64,000 nt of DNA from positions 56,097 to 120,096 of the forward strand of contig NZ_JASKMS010000027.1 in NCBI RefSeq assembly GCF_030124145.1, given 5' to 3'. Below are positions 16,558-25,746 of this stretch, in pieces. Position 1 is the stretch's first letter, and every line of letters starts with the position of its first letter. The notes under the pieces were generated by a model that did no database searches, was not told the DNA's origin, and was given only the letters and a program-made list of their open reading frames with translations. The position numbers and the translations under genes were made by a program. The DNA is from Streptomyces sp. 378 (GTDB lineage: Bacteria > Actinomycetota > Actinomycetes > Streptomycetales > Streptomycetaceae).

Positions 16558-17396
16558 ACGTCCCCCGTCACATGGATCCGGTCCTGGCGGCCGCGCAGTT
16601 CGAACCGGCCCTCGCGCGCCGCGTACGTCACCGTCCCGGGCAGCAGGACCGGTGCCCTGAACTCCGCGCGCAGATGGCAGCACTCCGTGACGCCGTGCGC
16701 GGCGAGGCAGCGGGCCACCGTCCACATGCCGTGGGCGATGGCCCGGGGGAAGCCGAACAGCCGGGCCGTGAGCGGGTGCAGGTGGATCGGGTTGCGGTCG
16801 CCGGACGCGGCCCCGTAGCGGCGGCCGACGTCCCCGGCGAGCCGCCATTCGGCGACCTCGGGCAGCGGCTCGCGCGCCTGCGTCTCCCGGGGGGCCGCGG
16901 CCGGGTGCCGCGTGCGGTGCCGGGCCAGGTACGTGCTCCTGGACTCCCACACGACGTCCCCGCCGCCGCGCACCTCGGTGACGACGGTGGCCTCCGTGCC
17001 GCGTCGGTGCGGCGCCAACCCGTCGACGTGCACCGAGAGTTCGTAGGCGTCGCTCGCCGGCATCCGGCCGTGCCGCGTGACCGTGATCGAGGTGTGGACG
17101 AGGCCGAGCAGCGGCAGCGGGAAGTCCCGGCCGCTCATCAGCCGCATGGCCAGGGGGAACCCGAGCACATGCGGATAGGTCACCGGCAGCGCGTCCTCCC
17201 CGGTGGGGAACCCGCAGACCCGCTCGTACGCCGCGAGCCGCGCGAGGTCGACGCGCAGCCCGGGCACGACCAGCCGGGTGCGGGGGAACTCCGCGTCGGA
17301 GCGCGGGCGTTTGAAGGGGGACAGCAGGGCACCGCGGGCGAGGAGCGGGGCGAGGGAGGGGGACCGGGTGAGGGCGAGATCGGCGGGGGCGGTCAT
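16545..17396 (-). CDS. MaoC-like (R)-3-hydroxyacyl dehydratase (HtdX type)
   Basis: The 283-residue protein has two hot-dog folds. The C-terminal one holds the hydratase-2 motif YGAASGDRNPIHLHPLTA, with catalytic Asp and His, and AIAHGMWT. It is expected to hydrate or dehydrate (R)-3-hydroxyacyl thioesters. Its ATG overlaps the stop of the upstream FabG4-type gene (TGATG), so the two are made together. The set hydratase, long FabG and divergent thiolase matches the mycobacterial htdX-fabG4-fadA2 locus. Confidence 0.87.
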   Translation of the reverse strand: MTAPADLALTRSPSLAPLLARGALLSPFKRPRSDAEFPRTRLVVPGLRVDLARLAAYERVCGFPTGEDALPVTYPHVLGFPLAMRLMSGRDFPLPLLGLVHTSITVTRHGRMPASDAYELSVHVDGLAPHRRGTEATVVTEVRGGGDVVWESRSTYLARHRTRHPAAAPRETQAREPLPEVAEWRLAGDVGRRYGAASGDRNPIHLHPLTARLFGFPRAIAHGMWTVARCLAAHGVTECCHLRAEFRAPVLLPGTVTYAAREGRFELRGRQDRIHVTGDVYPT

Positions 17397-18697
17397 CACG
17401 CCCCCAGCAGGCTCTGGCCGCACACGCGGACGACCTGGCCGTTGACCGCGCCCGAGGCCGGGTGGGCCAGCCAGGCGGTGGTCTCGGCGACATCGGCCGG
17501 GAGACCGCCCTGGGCGAGGGAGTTCATACGGCGGCCCGCCTCGCGGATGAACAGCGGGACGGCCGCCGTCATCCTCGTCTCGATGAAGCCGGGCGCCACC
17601 GCGTTGACCGTCACGCCGTGCTCCGCGAGCGCGCGTGGAGCCAGGGAGCGGACCAGGCCGACGACGCCCGCCTTGCTCGCCCCGTAGTTGGTCTGCCCGG
17701 CGTTGCCCGCGAGCCCCGCGATCGAGGCGGTGGCGACGATCCGGCCGCCGCGCCGCAGCGTCCCGTCCTTCAGCAGGGCGTCCGTGGTGCGCAGCACGCT
17801 CCCCAGGTTCACTTCGAGGACGGAACTCCAGCGTTCGGCGGGCATGTTCACCAGACGCCGGTCGCGGGTGACGCCCGCGTTGTGGATCAGCAGATCCAGG
17901 CCGTCGGGCAGGGCGTCGGCGATCCGCGCGCCCGCGTCGGCGGCCGTGATGTCGAGCGGCAGCGCGGTGCCGCCGAGCCGCTCGGCGACCCGCCGGGCGT
18001 CCTGCTCGGCCTGCGGCACGTCCAGGACGACGACCCGGGCCCCGTCCCGGGCGAGTGTCTCGGCGACCGCCTCACCGATGCCGCGGGCGGCGCCGGTGAC
18101 CAGGGCGGTGCGGCCGGCCAGGGGGCGCTCCCCGTCGGGGGGAGCGCTCTCGTGGGGTGTTCCCACGATCACCTGCCCGCTCACGTAGGCCGACTTGGGC
18201 GACAGCAGGAAGCGCAGGGTGGACTCCGCGGCGGTGGCGTCCGTGAGCCGGAGCAGGTTCACCGTCCTGCCCCGGCCGATCTCCTTGCCGAGGGAGCGCG
18301 TGAAGCCCTCCAGGGCCTGCTGGGCCGCGGCCTGGTGGTGGTCGGCGGGGTCGAGCGGCGCGCCGAGCACCACCACGCGTCCGCTCGGGGTGACCGACCG
18401 CAGAACCGGACGCAGGGCCGCGTGCACCTCGGCGAGTCCCTCGACGTCCCGTACGCCGGTCGCGTCCAGGACGACGGCGGCCGTGCGGTCGGAGCCGGCG
18501 GGTCCGATCCCCGTACGGGCGAGGACCGGCGCCAGGGCGAGGGCGGACCGGCCGGCGGCGAGATGCAGCAGACCGCCGTCCAGGGCGGGCCGCTCGGGGG
18601 ACCAGCGGGTCAGCGCCGCCGGCTGCGGCAGGCCCAGCCGGCGGGTGAGGAAGCGGCCGGGCGCGGTACCCGTGAAGCGCAGATAGCGGTCGGCCAT
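17396..18697 (-). CDS. fabG4: High-molecular-weight 3-oxoacyl reductase (FabG4 type)
   Basis: The 433-residue protein is almost twice the size of ordinary FabG. Residues ~1-200 form a degenerate Rossmann/flavodoxin-like domain. The C-terminal half is a complete SDR with cofactor loop ALVTGAARGIGEA, NAGV (LLIHNAGVTRD), catalytic Ser (TASIAGLAGNAGQ) and YGASK. It should reduce 3-oxoacyl thioesters of CoA or ACP. The ATG at 18697 lies beside the operator-like palindromes shared with fadA. Confidence 0.88.
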   Translation of the reverse strand: MADRYLRFTGTAPGRFLTRRLGLPQPAALTRWSPERPALDGGLLHLAAGRSALALAPVLARTGIGPAGSDRTAAVVLDATGVRDVEGLAEVHAALRPVLRSVTPSGRVVVLGAPLDPADHHQAAAQQALEGFTRSLGKEIGRGRTVNLLRLTDATAAESTLRFLLSPKSAYVSGQVIVGTPHESAPPDGERPLAGRTALVTGAARGIGEAVAETLARDGARVVVLDVPQAEQDARRVAERLGGTALPLDITAADAGARIADALPDGLDLLIHNAGVTRDRRLVNMPAERWSSVLEVNLGSVLRTTDALLKDGTLRRGGRIVATASIAGLAGNAGQTNYGASKAGVVGLVRSLAPRALAEHGVTVNAVAPGFIETRMTAAVPLFIREAGRRMNSLAQGGLPADVAETTAWLAHPASGAVNGQVVRVCGQSLLGA

Positions 18698-18742
18698 GTC
18701 CAACTCCCAGTTCCGAGGACGGCTCACAGAAACCCACAGGTG

Positions 18743-18773
18743 CTTACTCTGGAGTAAGGTTACCGGAGGTAAG
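18743..18773. promoter_or_regulatory. Paired palindromic operators between fabG4 and fadA
   Basis: CTTACTCTGGAGTAAG (18743-18758) is a perfect palindrome around TG, and TTACCGGAGGTAA (18760-18772) is a second palindrome directly adjoining it. Both have TTAC...GTAA arms, as expected for tandem TetR-type sites controlling the divergent fabG4-maoC and fadA transcripts. The site is seen; the binding protein is inferred. Confidence 0.6.
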
Positions 18774-18802
18774 GCTACGTCACAGACGAGGAGCAGGTCG
18801 AC

Positions 18803-20092
18803 ATGAGCCCCCAGCAGCCGTCCCCGTCGGTGCGGCGCGTGGCGATCGTCGGCGGAGCGCGCATCCCCTTCGCCCGTTCCGACGGCCCCTACGCCACCGC
18901 CTCCAACCAGCAGATGCTCACCGCCGCCCTGGACGGCCTCGTGGAGCGGTACGGACTCCAGGAGCCCGGCGCGGTCGGCGAGTTCGTCGCCGGGGCCGTG
19001 CTCAAGCACAGCCGCGACTTCAACCTCGCCCGCGAGACCGTCCTCGGCTCGAAACTCCACCCCCGCACCCCCGCCTACGACATCCAGCAGGCCTGCGGCA
19101 CCGGCCTCCAGGCCGTCGTCGCCGCCGCCAACAAGATCGCCCTCGGCCAGACGGAATCGGCCGTCGCGGGCGGTGCGGACACCGCCAGCGACGCCCCCCT
19201 CGGCGTCAACGACTCCCTGCGCCGCATCCTGCTTCAGGCCCGCCGGGCCAAGTCGCCGGGCGGGCGCCTGAAGGCCCTGGCGAAGCTGCGCCCGGCCCAC
19301 CTCGTCCCCGACATCCCGCGCAACGCCGAACCGCGCACCGGCCTGTCCATGGGCGAACACGCCGCCGTCACCGCCCGCGCGTGGGGCATCGCCCGCGCGG
19401 AACAGGACGAACTCGCGGCCACCAGCCACCAGCGGCTGGCGGCGGCGTACGAACGCGGCTTCTTCCAGGACCTGGTGGTCCCCTTCCGCGGCCTGGCCCG
19501 CGACCAGAACCTGCGCCCCGGCTCGACGGCGGAGAAACTCGCCTCCCTGAAACCGGTGTTCGGCCTCGACCACCCCGACCCGACCATGACGGCCGGGAAC
19601 TCCACCCCGCTGACGGACGGTGCCGCGACCGTGCTGCTGGCGAGCGAGGACTGGGCCCGCGAACGCGGCCTGGAGCCACTGGCGTACCTCACCGCCCACG
19701 AGACGGCGGCCGTCGACTTCGTGGGCGGCGACGTGGCCGGCGGTGAGGACGGACTGCTCATGGCACCGGCGTACGCCGTCCCGCGCATGCTGGAGCGGGC
19801 CGGGCTGGGCCTGGACGACTTCGACCTCGTCGAGATCCACGAGGCGTTCGCCTCCCAGGTGCTGGCGACCCTCGCCGCCTGGGAGAAGCGGGGCCTCGGC
19901 ACGGTGGACCGCGCCCGGCTGAACGTCGCCGGCTCGTCCCTCGCGACCGGCCACCCCTTCGCCGCCACGGGCGCCCGGATCGTGGCCACCCTGGCCCGAC
20001 TCCTCGCCGAACGGGACGCCCCCGCCCGGGGGCTGATCTCCGTCTGCGCGGCGGGCGGGCAGGGGGTGACGGCGATCCTGGAGCGGGCCTGA
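18803..20092 (+). CDS. fadA: Acetyl-CoA C-acyltransferase (thiolase, FadA family)
   Basis: The 429-residue thiolase has the nucleophilic Cys in IQQACGTGLQA (near residue 99), the His of SLATGHPFAATGARI and the second Cys of ISVCAAGGQG. It forms or cleaves 3-oxoacyl-CoA. It is larger than the usual ~390 residues, like mycobacterial FadA2. The ATG at 18803 follows GAGGAG. It is divergent from the FabG4 and MaoC genes, giving three of the beta-oxidation or chain-elongation activities. Confidence 0.92.
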   Translation: MSPQQPSPSVRRVAIVGGARIPFARSDGPYATASNQQMLTAALDGLVERYGLQEPGAVGEFVAGAVLKHSRDFNLARETVLGSKLHPRTPAYDIQQACGTGLQAVVAAANKIALGQTESAVAGGADTASDAPLGVNDSLRRILLQARRAKSPGGRLKALAKLRPAHLVPDIPRNAEPRTGLSMGEHAAVTARAWGIARAEQDELAATSHQRLAAAYERGFFQDLVVPFRGLARDQNLRPGSTAEKLASLKPVFGLDHPDPTMTAGNSTPLTDGAATVLLASEDWARERGLEPLAYLTAHETAAVDFVGGDVAGGEDGLLMAPAYAVPRMLERAGLGLDDFDLVEIHEAFASQVLATLAAWEKRGLGTVDRARLNVAGSSLATGHPFAATGARIVATLARLLAERDAPARGLISVCAAGGQGVTAILERA

Positions 20093-20325
20093 GGGCGGCG
20101 CTCGCACGCAACCTGAAGAACCCTCACCCAACCCCCGATACTGCACAGGCCTGGCTCCGTACCATCCCCGAACCCGCACAGACCCGCCACGTGAACGCCG
20201 TACGATCCCGTTCCTACCGGCAGTAACCACTTTCTGGGGTTTCGCCGGTTGAGCGCCTCGGCGTGCGAGGCACGTACGTCATGCAGCAAGCAGTTTCTCC
20301 CGCTGCACGCCCCAGGAGCCGCCCC

Positions 20326-22245
20326 GTGTCCACTGCGTATCCCTCCTCCGCCTACGGCGACGCGTACGGAGGGCCGGTGCTGGTCGAGCCCGAGGTACGG
20401 CGGCTGGACGGGGCCGTGCGGGAGGTCTCCGTACCGCCGCTGGCCCCGCCGTGGACCCATGGGTCCCTCGCCGACCTCCCGTTCGACAACGCGAGCGCGA
20501 ACCCGGGCGCGGTGGCCCTCAGCCGCAAGGACGCCGACGGGCGCTGGAGCGACGTCACGGCCGGACAGTTCGCCGGGCAGGTGACGGCCGTGGCGAAGGG
20601 CCTGATCGCCGAGGGCCTGCTGCCGGGCGACCGGGTCGCCGTGATGGCCCGCACCGTCTACGAGTGGACGGTCCTGGACTTCGCCGCCTGGGCGGCCGGA
20701 CTGGTCACCGTCCCCGTCTACCCCACCTCCTCCGTCTTCCAGGCCCGCTGGATCCTCCAGGACTCCGGCGCGGTCGCCCTGGTCACCGAGACCACCGCAC
20801 AGGCCGCCGCCCTCGGCCCCGAACGCGAACGCCTGCCCGACCTCAAGCACCTGTGGGTCGTCGAGAAGGGCCACGTGGCGCGGCTCGCCGAAGCCGGGAC
20901 CCACCTGTCCGACCAGGAGGTCGAGGTGCGGCGCGGCATGCTCGGCCCCGACACCCTCGCCACCCTCGTCTACACCTCGGGCACCACCGGCCGCCCCAAG
21001 GGCTGCGCACTCACCCACGGCAACTTCTTCGCCGAGGTCGACAACGCCATCGAGCTGCTCTACCCCGTCTTCCGGGCGAAGACCGGCGAAGAGGCCTCCG
21101 TCCTGCTGTTCCTGCCGATGTCCCACATCTTCGGCCGCATGGTGGCCATCGCCTGCGTCCGGGCCCGCGTACGGCTGGGCCACGCGCCCAGCATCAAGGC
21201 CGAGCACCTGCTGCCGGACCTGGCGAGCTTCCGGCCGACCTGCCTGCTGGCCATCCCCTACATGCTGGAGAAGGTCTTCAACTCCGCCCGCGCCAAAGCC
21301 GAGGCGGGCGGCCGGGCCGCGTCGTTCGACCGCGCGGTGGCGGTGGCACAGCGCTACGGAGAAGCCCTGGAGGCCCAGCAGACGGGCACCGGCCCCGGCC
21401 CCACCCGCGCCCTCAAGACCGCCCGGGCCTTCTACGACCCGCTGGTCTACCGCCGCATCCGCAACGCCATGGGCGGCAGAGTCCGCTACGCCATCTGCGG
21501 CGGCTCCCCGCTCGGCCGCCGCCTCTCCGCGTTCTACGCCGGTGCCGGCATCGAGATCTTCGGGGGCTACGGACTGACGGAGACCACCGGCGCGAGCACC
21601 GTCACCCCGCCCCTGAAACCCCGCCTGGGCACCGTCGGCTGGCCCCTGCCCGGCACCCGCGTCCGCATCGCCGCCGACGGGGAGATCCTCGTCGCCGGCG
21701 ACCACGTGCTGCGCGGCTACTGGGACCCGCAGGCCGGCGGCGTCACCCCCGCCGCCCCCGACGGCTGGCTCGCCACCGGCGACATCGGCGAACTGGACGA
21801 CGAGGGCTACCTGACGATCACCGGCCGCAAGAAGGAACTGCTGATCACCGCGGGCGGCAAGTCCGTCGCCCCGGCCCCCCTGGAGAACTGGCTGCGCGCG
21901 CACCCGCTGATCTCCCAGTGCCTCGTCCTGGGCGACGGCCGCCCGTTCGTCTCCGCGCTGATCACCCTCGACCCGGCCGGCATCACCCACTGGCGTCAGA
22001 TGAACGGCAAGCACCCCGTACCGCCGGGGCTCCTCGTCGACGACGAGGAACTGCGCGCCGTGCTCCAACGGGCCGTCGACGAGGCCAACAAGATGGTCTC
22101 CCGCCCGGAGTCCATCCGCCGCTTCGCCGTCCTCCCCGAGGACTTCACCGAGGAGGCGGGCCACCTCACCCCGTCGATGAAGCTCCGCCGGGAGGCCGTG
22201 CTGCGCGCGTTCGCCGCGGAAGTGGAGGCCCTGTACACGCGGTGA
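20326..22245 (+). CDS. AMP-binding long-chain acyl-CoA ligase
   Basis: The 639-residue adenylate-forming enzyme has the P-loop LVYTSGTTGRPKGCALTHGN, the motifs GGYGLTETTG and WLATGDIGELDDEGYL, the hinge GRKKELLITAGGKSVAP and a conserved Lys near the C-terminus (SMKLRR). It activates fatty acids as acyl-AMP and transfers them to CoA. The GTG at 20326 is preferred because AGGAG lies 7 bases upstream. ATG at 20281 is an alternative. It follows the thiolase after 233 bp, so it probably has its own promoter. Confidence 0.9.
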   Translation: MSTAYPSSAYGDAYGGPVLVEPEVRRLDGAVREVSVPPLAPPWTHGSLADLPFDNASANPGAVALSRKDADGRWSDVTAGQFAGQVTAVAKGLIAEGLLPGDRVAVMARTVYEWTVLDFAAWAAGLVTVPVYPTSSVFQARWILQDSGAVALVTETTAQAAALGPERERLPDLKHLWVVEKGHVARLAEAGTHLSDQEVEVRRGMLGPDTLATLVYTSGTTGRPKGCALTHGNFFAEVDNAIELLYPVFRAKTGEEASVLLFLPMSHIFGRMVAIACVRARVRLGHAPSIKAEHLLPDLASFRPTCLLAIPYMLEKVFNSARAKAEAGGRAASFDRAVAVAQRYGEALEAQQTGTGPGPTRALKTARAFYDPLVYRRIRNAMGGRVRYAICGGSPLGRRLSAFYAGAGIEIFGGYGLTETTGASTVTPPLKPRLGTVGWPLPGTRVRIAADGEILVAGDHVLRGYWDPQAGGVTPAAPDGWLATGDIGELDDEGYLTITGRKKELLITAGGKSVAPAPLENWLRAHPLISQCLVLGDGRPFVSALITLDPAGITHWRQMNGKHPVPPGLLVDDEELRAVLQRAVDEANKMVSRPESIRRFAVLPEDFTEEAGHLTPSMKLRREAVLRAFAAEVEALYTR

Positions 22246-22352
22246 GGCACCTTTGCGATCTCTTCACACGTGGTTCTTGACGACGCCAGGCGTCTGCCCG
22301 TTGGCTTTCGACCACCTCGTCACGATGCATCCCCCATCGGAAGGCACCACCA

Positions 22353-23474
22353 GTGATAGCGCGCAACCCCCGTCAGGCCGCCGTCCGGCACCTCTCCATG
22401 GCCCTGGCGGTCTCCGTATCGGCCCTGTCCCTCACCGCCTGCGGCGACGGCGGGAGTGAGGACACCGCCGTGAAGAAGGGCAACGACATCACGGTGGGCC
22501 TCCTGCTGCCCGACCGGGACACGGCACGCTTCGAGAAGTTCGACTACCCGCTGATCAAGCAGGAGGTCGCCGCCCTCACGGACGACCAGGGCACGGTCCG
22601 CTACGCCAACGCCGAGGCCAGCGTGTCCAGACAGAGCGAGCAGTTCCAGAAGATGATCAGCGAGAAGGTCGACGTCATCCTCGTCGACGCGCTGAACTCC
22701 AAGACCATCGCCACCGACGTCCAGAAGGCCAAGGACGCCGGCATCCCGGTCATCGCCTACGACCGGCTCGCCGAGGGCCCCATCGACGCCTACGTCTCCC
22801 ACGACAACGAACTCGTCGGCCAGGTGCAGGGCCGCGCCATCACCGGGGAACTCGGCGAGAAGGCCGAGAAGAGCAAGGTCGTCATGATGAACGGCGACCC
22901 CGCCGACCCCAACACCGCACGCTTCAAGGACGGCGCGCTCAGCGAACTCCAGGGCCAGGTCGACATCGTCAAGCAGTACGACACCAAGGAGTGGAAGCCC
23001 GCGATCGCCAAGGAGCACATGAAGGAGGCGATCCAGGCCGTCGGGCTGAACGACATCGACGCCGTCTACTCGGCCAACGACGGCATGGCGGGCGCCGTCA
23101 TCGAGGCCCTCCGGGAGGCCGGTGCCACCAAGATGCCACCGGTGACCGGGCAGGACGCCAACCTCGACGCGGTGCAGCGGATCGTCTCCGGCGAGCAGTA
23201 CATGACCGTGTACAAGTCCTTCCTGCTGGAGGCGACCAACGCCGCGAAGATCGCGGTGGCCAAGGTCCAGGGCCGCACGATCGAGTTCGCCGCGCTGGCC
23301 CGGCAGACGGTCGACAGCCCGACGCAGAAGAACATCCCCGCGATGCTGGTCCCGGTGGTCGCCCTCACCAAGGACAACATCGAGGACACGGTGATCACCG
23401 ACGGCGTCTACACCGTGAAGGACATCTGCACCGCCAAGTACAAGGCGGACTGCGCGGCCATCGGTCTCGAGTAG
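22353..23474 (+). CDS. Sugar ABC transporter substrate-binding lipoprotein (XylF-like)
   Basis: The 373-residue exported protein has a lipobox ending in LSLTAC near residue 30 and a periplasmic-binding-protein type 1 fold. Sugar-binding features are VDVILVDALNSKTIATDVQKAKDAGIPVIAYDRLAEG, NGDPADPNTA and GQDANLDAVQRI, closest to the xylose or ribose binding subgroup. No ABC ATPase or permease gene adjoins it, so it is an orphan that either serves a distant transporter or has a sensing role. GTG start at 22353 after GGAAGG. Confidence 0.85.
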   Translation: MIARNPRQAAVRHLSMALAVSVSALSLTACGDGGSEDTAVKKGNDITVGLLLPDRDTARFEKFDYPLIKQEVAALTDDQGTVRYANAEASVSRQSEQFQKMISEKVDVILVDALNSKTIATDVQKAKDAGIPVIAYDRLAEGPIDAYVSHDNELVGQVQGRAITGELGEKAEKSKVVMMNGDPADPNTARFKDGALSELQGQVDIVKQYDTKEWKPAIAKEHMKEAIQAVGLNDIDAVYSANDGMAGAVIEALREAGATKMPPVTGQDANLDAVQRIVSGEQYMTVYKSFLLEATNAAKIAVAKVQGRTIEFAALARQTVDSPTQKNIPAMLVPVVALTKDNIEDTVITDGVYTVKDICTAKYKADCAAIGLE

Positions 23475-23495
23475 CCGAAGCGGTGGGCGCCGCAC

Positions 23496-23517
23496 GGGTC
23501 TTGACTTCGCAAGACCC
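23496..23517 (+). terminator. Hairpin after the substrate-binding gene
   Basis: GGGTCTTG (23496-23503) and CAAGACCC (23510-23517) form a perfect 8-bp stem with loop ACTTCG, 21 bp after the stop codon. No U tract follows. Confidence 0.6.
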
Positions 23518-23567
23518 CCGCGCGACAGTCCCCACCCCTTTCGCGTTCTCGTCAGGCTGGAGCGGCC

Positions 23568-25382
23568 ATGACCACACGTACGGACACCGTCGCCGAACCC
23601 GGGAGCGCAGCAGGGCTCCGTGCGGCGACGGCCGGAGCCCCGTCCCGCAGACGCCTACTGGCCGGGGCCGCCGGCGCCGGCCTCGCGGTCGCCACGGGCG
23701 TGCACCAGAGCGCCCGGGCAGCCGACTTACCCCCGCTCGGCACGTACGACGTCGTCGTCATCGGCTCCGGCGCCGCCGGCATGACCGCCGCGCTGACGGC
23801 CGCGCGCCAGGGCCTGAGCTGCGTCGTCGTGGAGAAGGCCCCCACCTTCGGCGGCTCGGCCGCCCGCTCCGGAGCCGGCATCTGGATCCCCAACAACCCG
23901 GTGCTCCGCGCGGCGGGGGTGCCCGACACCCCCGCGAAGGCCGCCGCCTACCTCGCCGCGGTCGTCGGCCCGGACGTCCCCGCCGACCGGCAGCGGGCCT
24001 TCCTCACCCATGGTCCGGCGACGATCTCCCTCGTCATGGCGAACAGCCCGCTCCGGTTCCGCTGGATGGAGGGCTACAGCGACTACTACCCCGAGCTGCC
24101 CGGCGGCCTGCCGAACGGCCGCTCCATCGAGCCGGACCAGCTCGACGGCAACCTCCTGGGCGCCGAACTGGCCCGCCTGAACCCGCCGTACATGGACGTC
24201 CCCGCCGGCATGGTGGTCTTCAGCGCCGACTACAAGTGGATCGCCCTCGCCGCCGTCAACGCCCGGGGCGCGGCCGTCGCCGCCCAGTGCCTCGCCCGCG
24301 GCGCGAAGGCGGCGACGCTCGGCCAGAAGCCCCTGACCATGGGCCAGGCGCTCGCGGCGGGTCTGCGGGCCGGGCTGCGGGCGGCCGGGGTCCCGGTCTG
24401 GCTGAACACGCCCCTGACGGACCTGCACGTCGAGAACGGCACGGTCACGGGAGCCGTCGTCACCCGCGACGGCGCTCCCGGCCTGGTCCGCGCCCGCCGG
24501 GGCGTCATCGTCGGCTCGGGCGGCTTCGAGCACAACGCCGCCATGCGGCAACGCTTCCAGCGCCAACCCATCGGCACCGAGTGGACCGTCGGGGCCAAGG
24601 AGAACACCGGCGACGGCATCCTCGCGGGGGAGCGGCTCGGCGCGGCGCTCGACCTGATGGACGACGCCTGGTGGGGCCCGGCCGTCCCGGTCCCCGGCCG
24701 GCCCTACTTCTGCCTCGCCGAACGCACGCTGCCCGGCGGGCTGCTGGTGAACGGCGCGGGCCGCCGCTTCGTCAACGAGGCCGCGCCCTACAGCGACGTC
24801 GTGCACACCATGTACGACGTCCACGACACCGAACCGGCCATCCCGTGCTGGCTGATCGTCGACCAGAACTACCGCAACCGCTACCTCTTCAAGGACGTCC
24901 TGCCGACGCTGCCCCTGCCCGACACCTGGTACGACTCCGGCGCCGCCCACAAGGAGTGGACCCTGGACGCCCTGGCGGCCTCGATCGGCGTCCCCGCGGC
25001 GGCCCTGCGCGCCGGCGTCAGCCGCTTCAACGCCCAGGCGCGGAGGGGCGAGGACCCCGACTTCCACCGCGGCGACAGCGCCTACGACCACTACTACACG
25101 GACCCGTCGGTCCTCCCCAACTCCTGCCTGGCCCCCCTCTGGCTCCCGCCGTACCACGCCTTCCGCATCGTCCCCGGCGACCTCGGCACCAAGGGCGGCC
25201 TCCGCACGGACGCCCGGGCCCGGGTGCTGCGCGAGGACGGCTCGGTGATCCCGGGCCTGTACGCGGCGGGGAACGCGAGCGCGGCGGTGATGGGCCACAG
25301 CTACGCGGGCGCGGGCTCGACGATCGGCCCGGCGATGACGTTCGGCTACATCGCGGCGCGGGACATCGCGGGGGGTTTGTAG
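23568..25382 (+). CDS. Tat-exported FAD-dependent KstD-like dehydrogenase
   Basis: The 604-residue flavoprotein is of the FAD_binding_2 family. It has a twin-arginine-type signal (SRRRLLAGAAGAGLAVATG then ARA), a Rossmann FAD motif (VVVIGSGAAGMTAALTAARQG, then VVEKAPTFGGSAARSG) and a C-terminal GNASAAVMGHSYAGAGSTIGPAM. The last is the pattern of 3-oxosteroid delta1-dehydrogenases. KstD enzymes are usually cytoplasmic, so export is unusual and the substrate may be another ketone or an extracellular steroid. GGAG precedes the ATG. No steroid-degradation cluster adjoins it. Confidence 0.82.
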   Translation: MTTRTDTVAEPGSAAGLRAATAGAPSRRRLLAGAAGAGLAVATGVHQSARAADLPPLGTYDVVVIGSGAAGMTAALTAARQGLSCVVVEKAPTFGGSAARSGAGIWIPNNPVLRAAGVPDTPAKAAAYLAAVVGPDVPADRQRAFLTHGPATISLVMANSPLRFRWMEGYSDYYPELPGGLPNGRSIEPDQLDGNLLGAELARLNPPYMDVPAGMVVFSADYKWIALAAVNARGAAVAAQCLARGAKAATLGQKPLTMGQALAAGLRAGLRAAGVPVWLNTPLTDLHVENGTVTGAVVTRDGAPGLVRARRGVIVGSGGFEHNAAMRQRFQRQPIGTEWTVGAKENTGDGILAGERLGAALDLMDDAWWGPAVPVPGRPYFCLAERTLPGGLLVNGAGRRFVNEAAPYSDVVHTMYDVHDTEPAIPCWLIVDQNYRNRYLFKDVLPTLPLPDTWYDSGAAHKEWTLDALAASIGVPAAALRAGVSRFNAQARRGEDPDFHRGDSAYDHYYTDPSVLPNSCLAPLWLPPYHAFRIVPGDLGTKGGLRTDARARVLREDGSVIPGLYAAGNASAAVMGHSYAGAGSTIGPAMTFGYIAARDIAGGL

Positions 25383-25589
25383 GGGCGGGGGTGGGGCGGG
25401 GCCGGTGTCGGGGCTGGTGGCACGGCCGGGGCCGATGTCGGCGGCGGCCGGTGTCGGAGCCAGGGCCGGTGTCGGCGGCGGCCGGTGCGGGAGGTGGCCG
25501 GGAGCGGCCGGTGGTGTGGTCGGCAGTGTCGTAGGCGGTGGGGTTCGGCAGCGGGCCCGCTCAGGGAGCGCCCGCCCGGCTGCGGGGTT

Positions 25590-25745
25590 GCCCGGGTGCC
25601 GCGTGTGGGGTTGCGGGGGTCGCCCGGGTGTCGCGCGCGGGGTTGGGGGGATGCCCGGGTGTCGCAGGGGAAACTTGGGGGTCGCCCGGGTGTGGGGTTT
25701 GGGGATGCCCGGGTGCCGCACGTGGGGCTCGGCGAGGCCCGGCGG
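25590..25745. repeat. G-rich minisatellite, about five tandem ~31-bp units
   Basis: Units starting GCCCGGGTG begin at 25590, 25622, 25653, 25684 and 25707, with a last partial at 25737 (spacings 32, 31, 31, 23, 30). Each holds G4-5 runs such as GGGGTTGGGGGG, so G-quadruplexes are possible on this strand. The unit lies in the gap 25383-25746 between converging genes. The left half of that gap carries a looser GGCCGGTGTCGG repeat. No gene is visible there. Confidence 0.75.
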
Positions 25746-25746
25746 C

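Noticed and set aside
15883..22164. Long antisense frames opposite the TetR, thiolase and CoA-ligase genes
   Set aside because: They overlap genes with firm catalytic motifs and read as low-complexity Gly/Arg/Ala protein.
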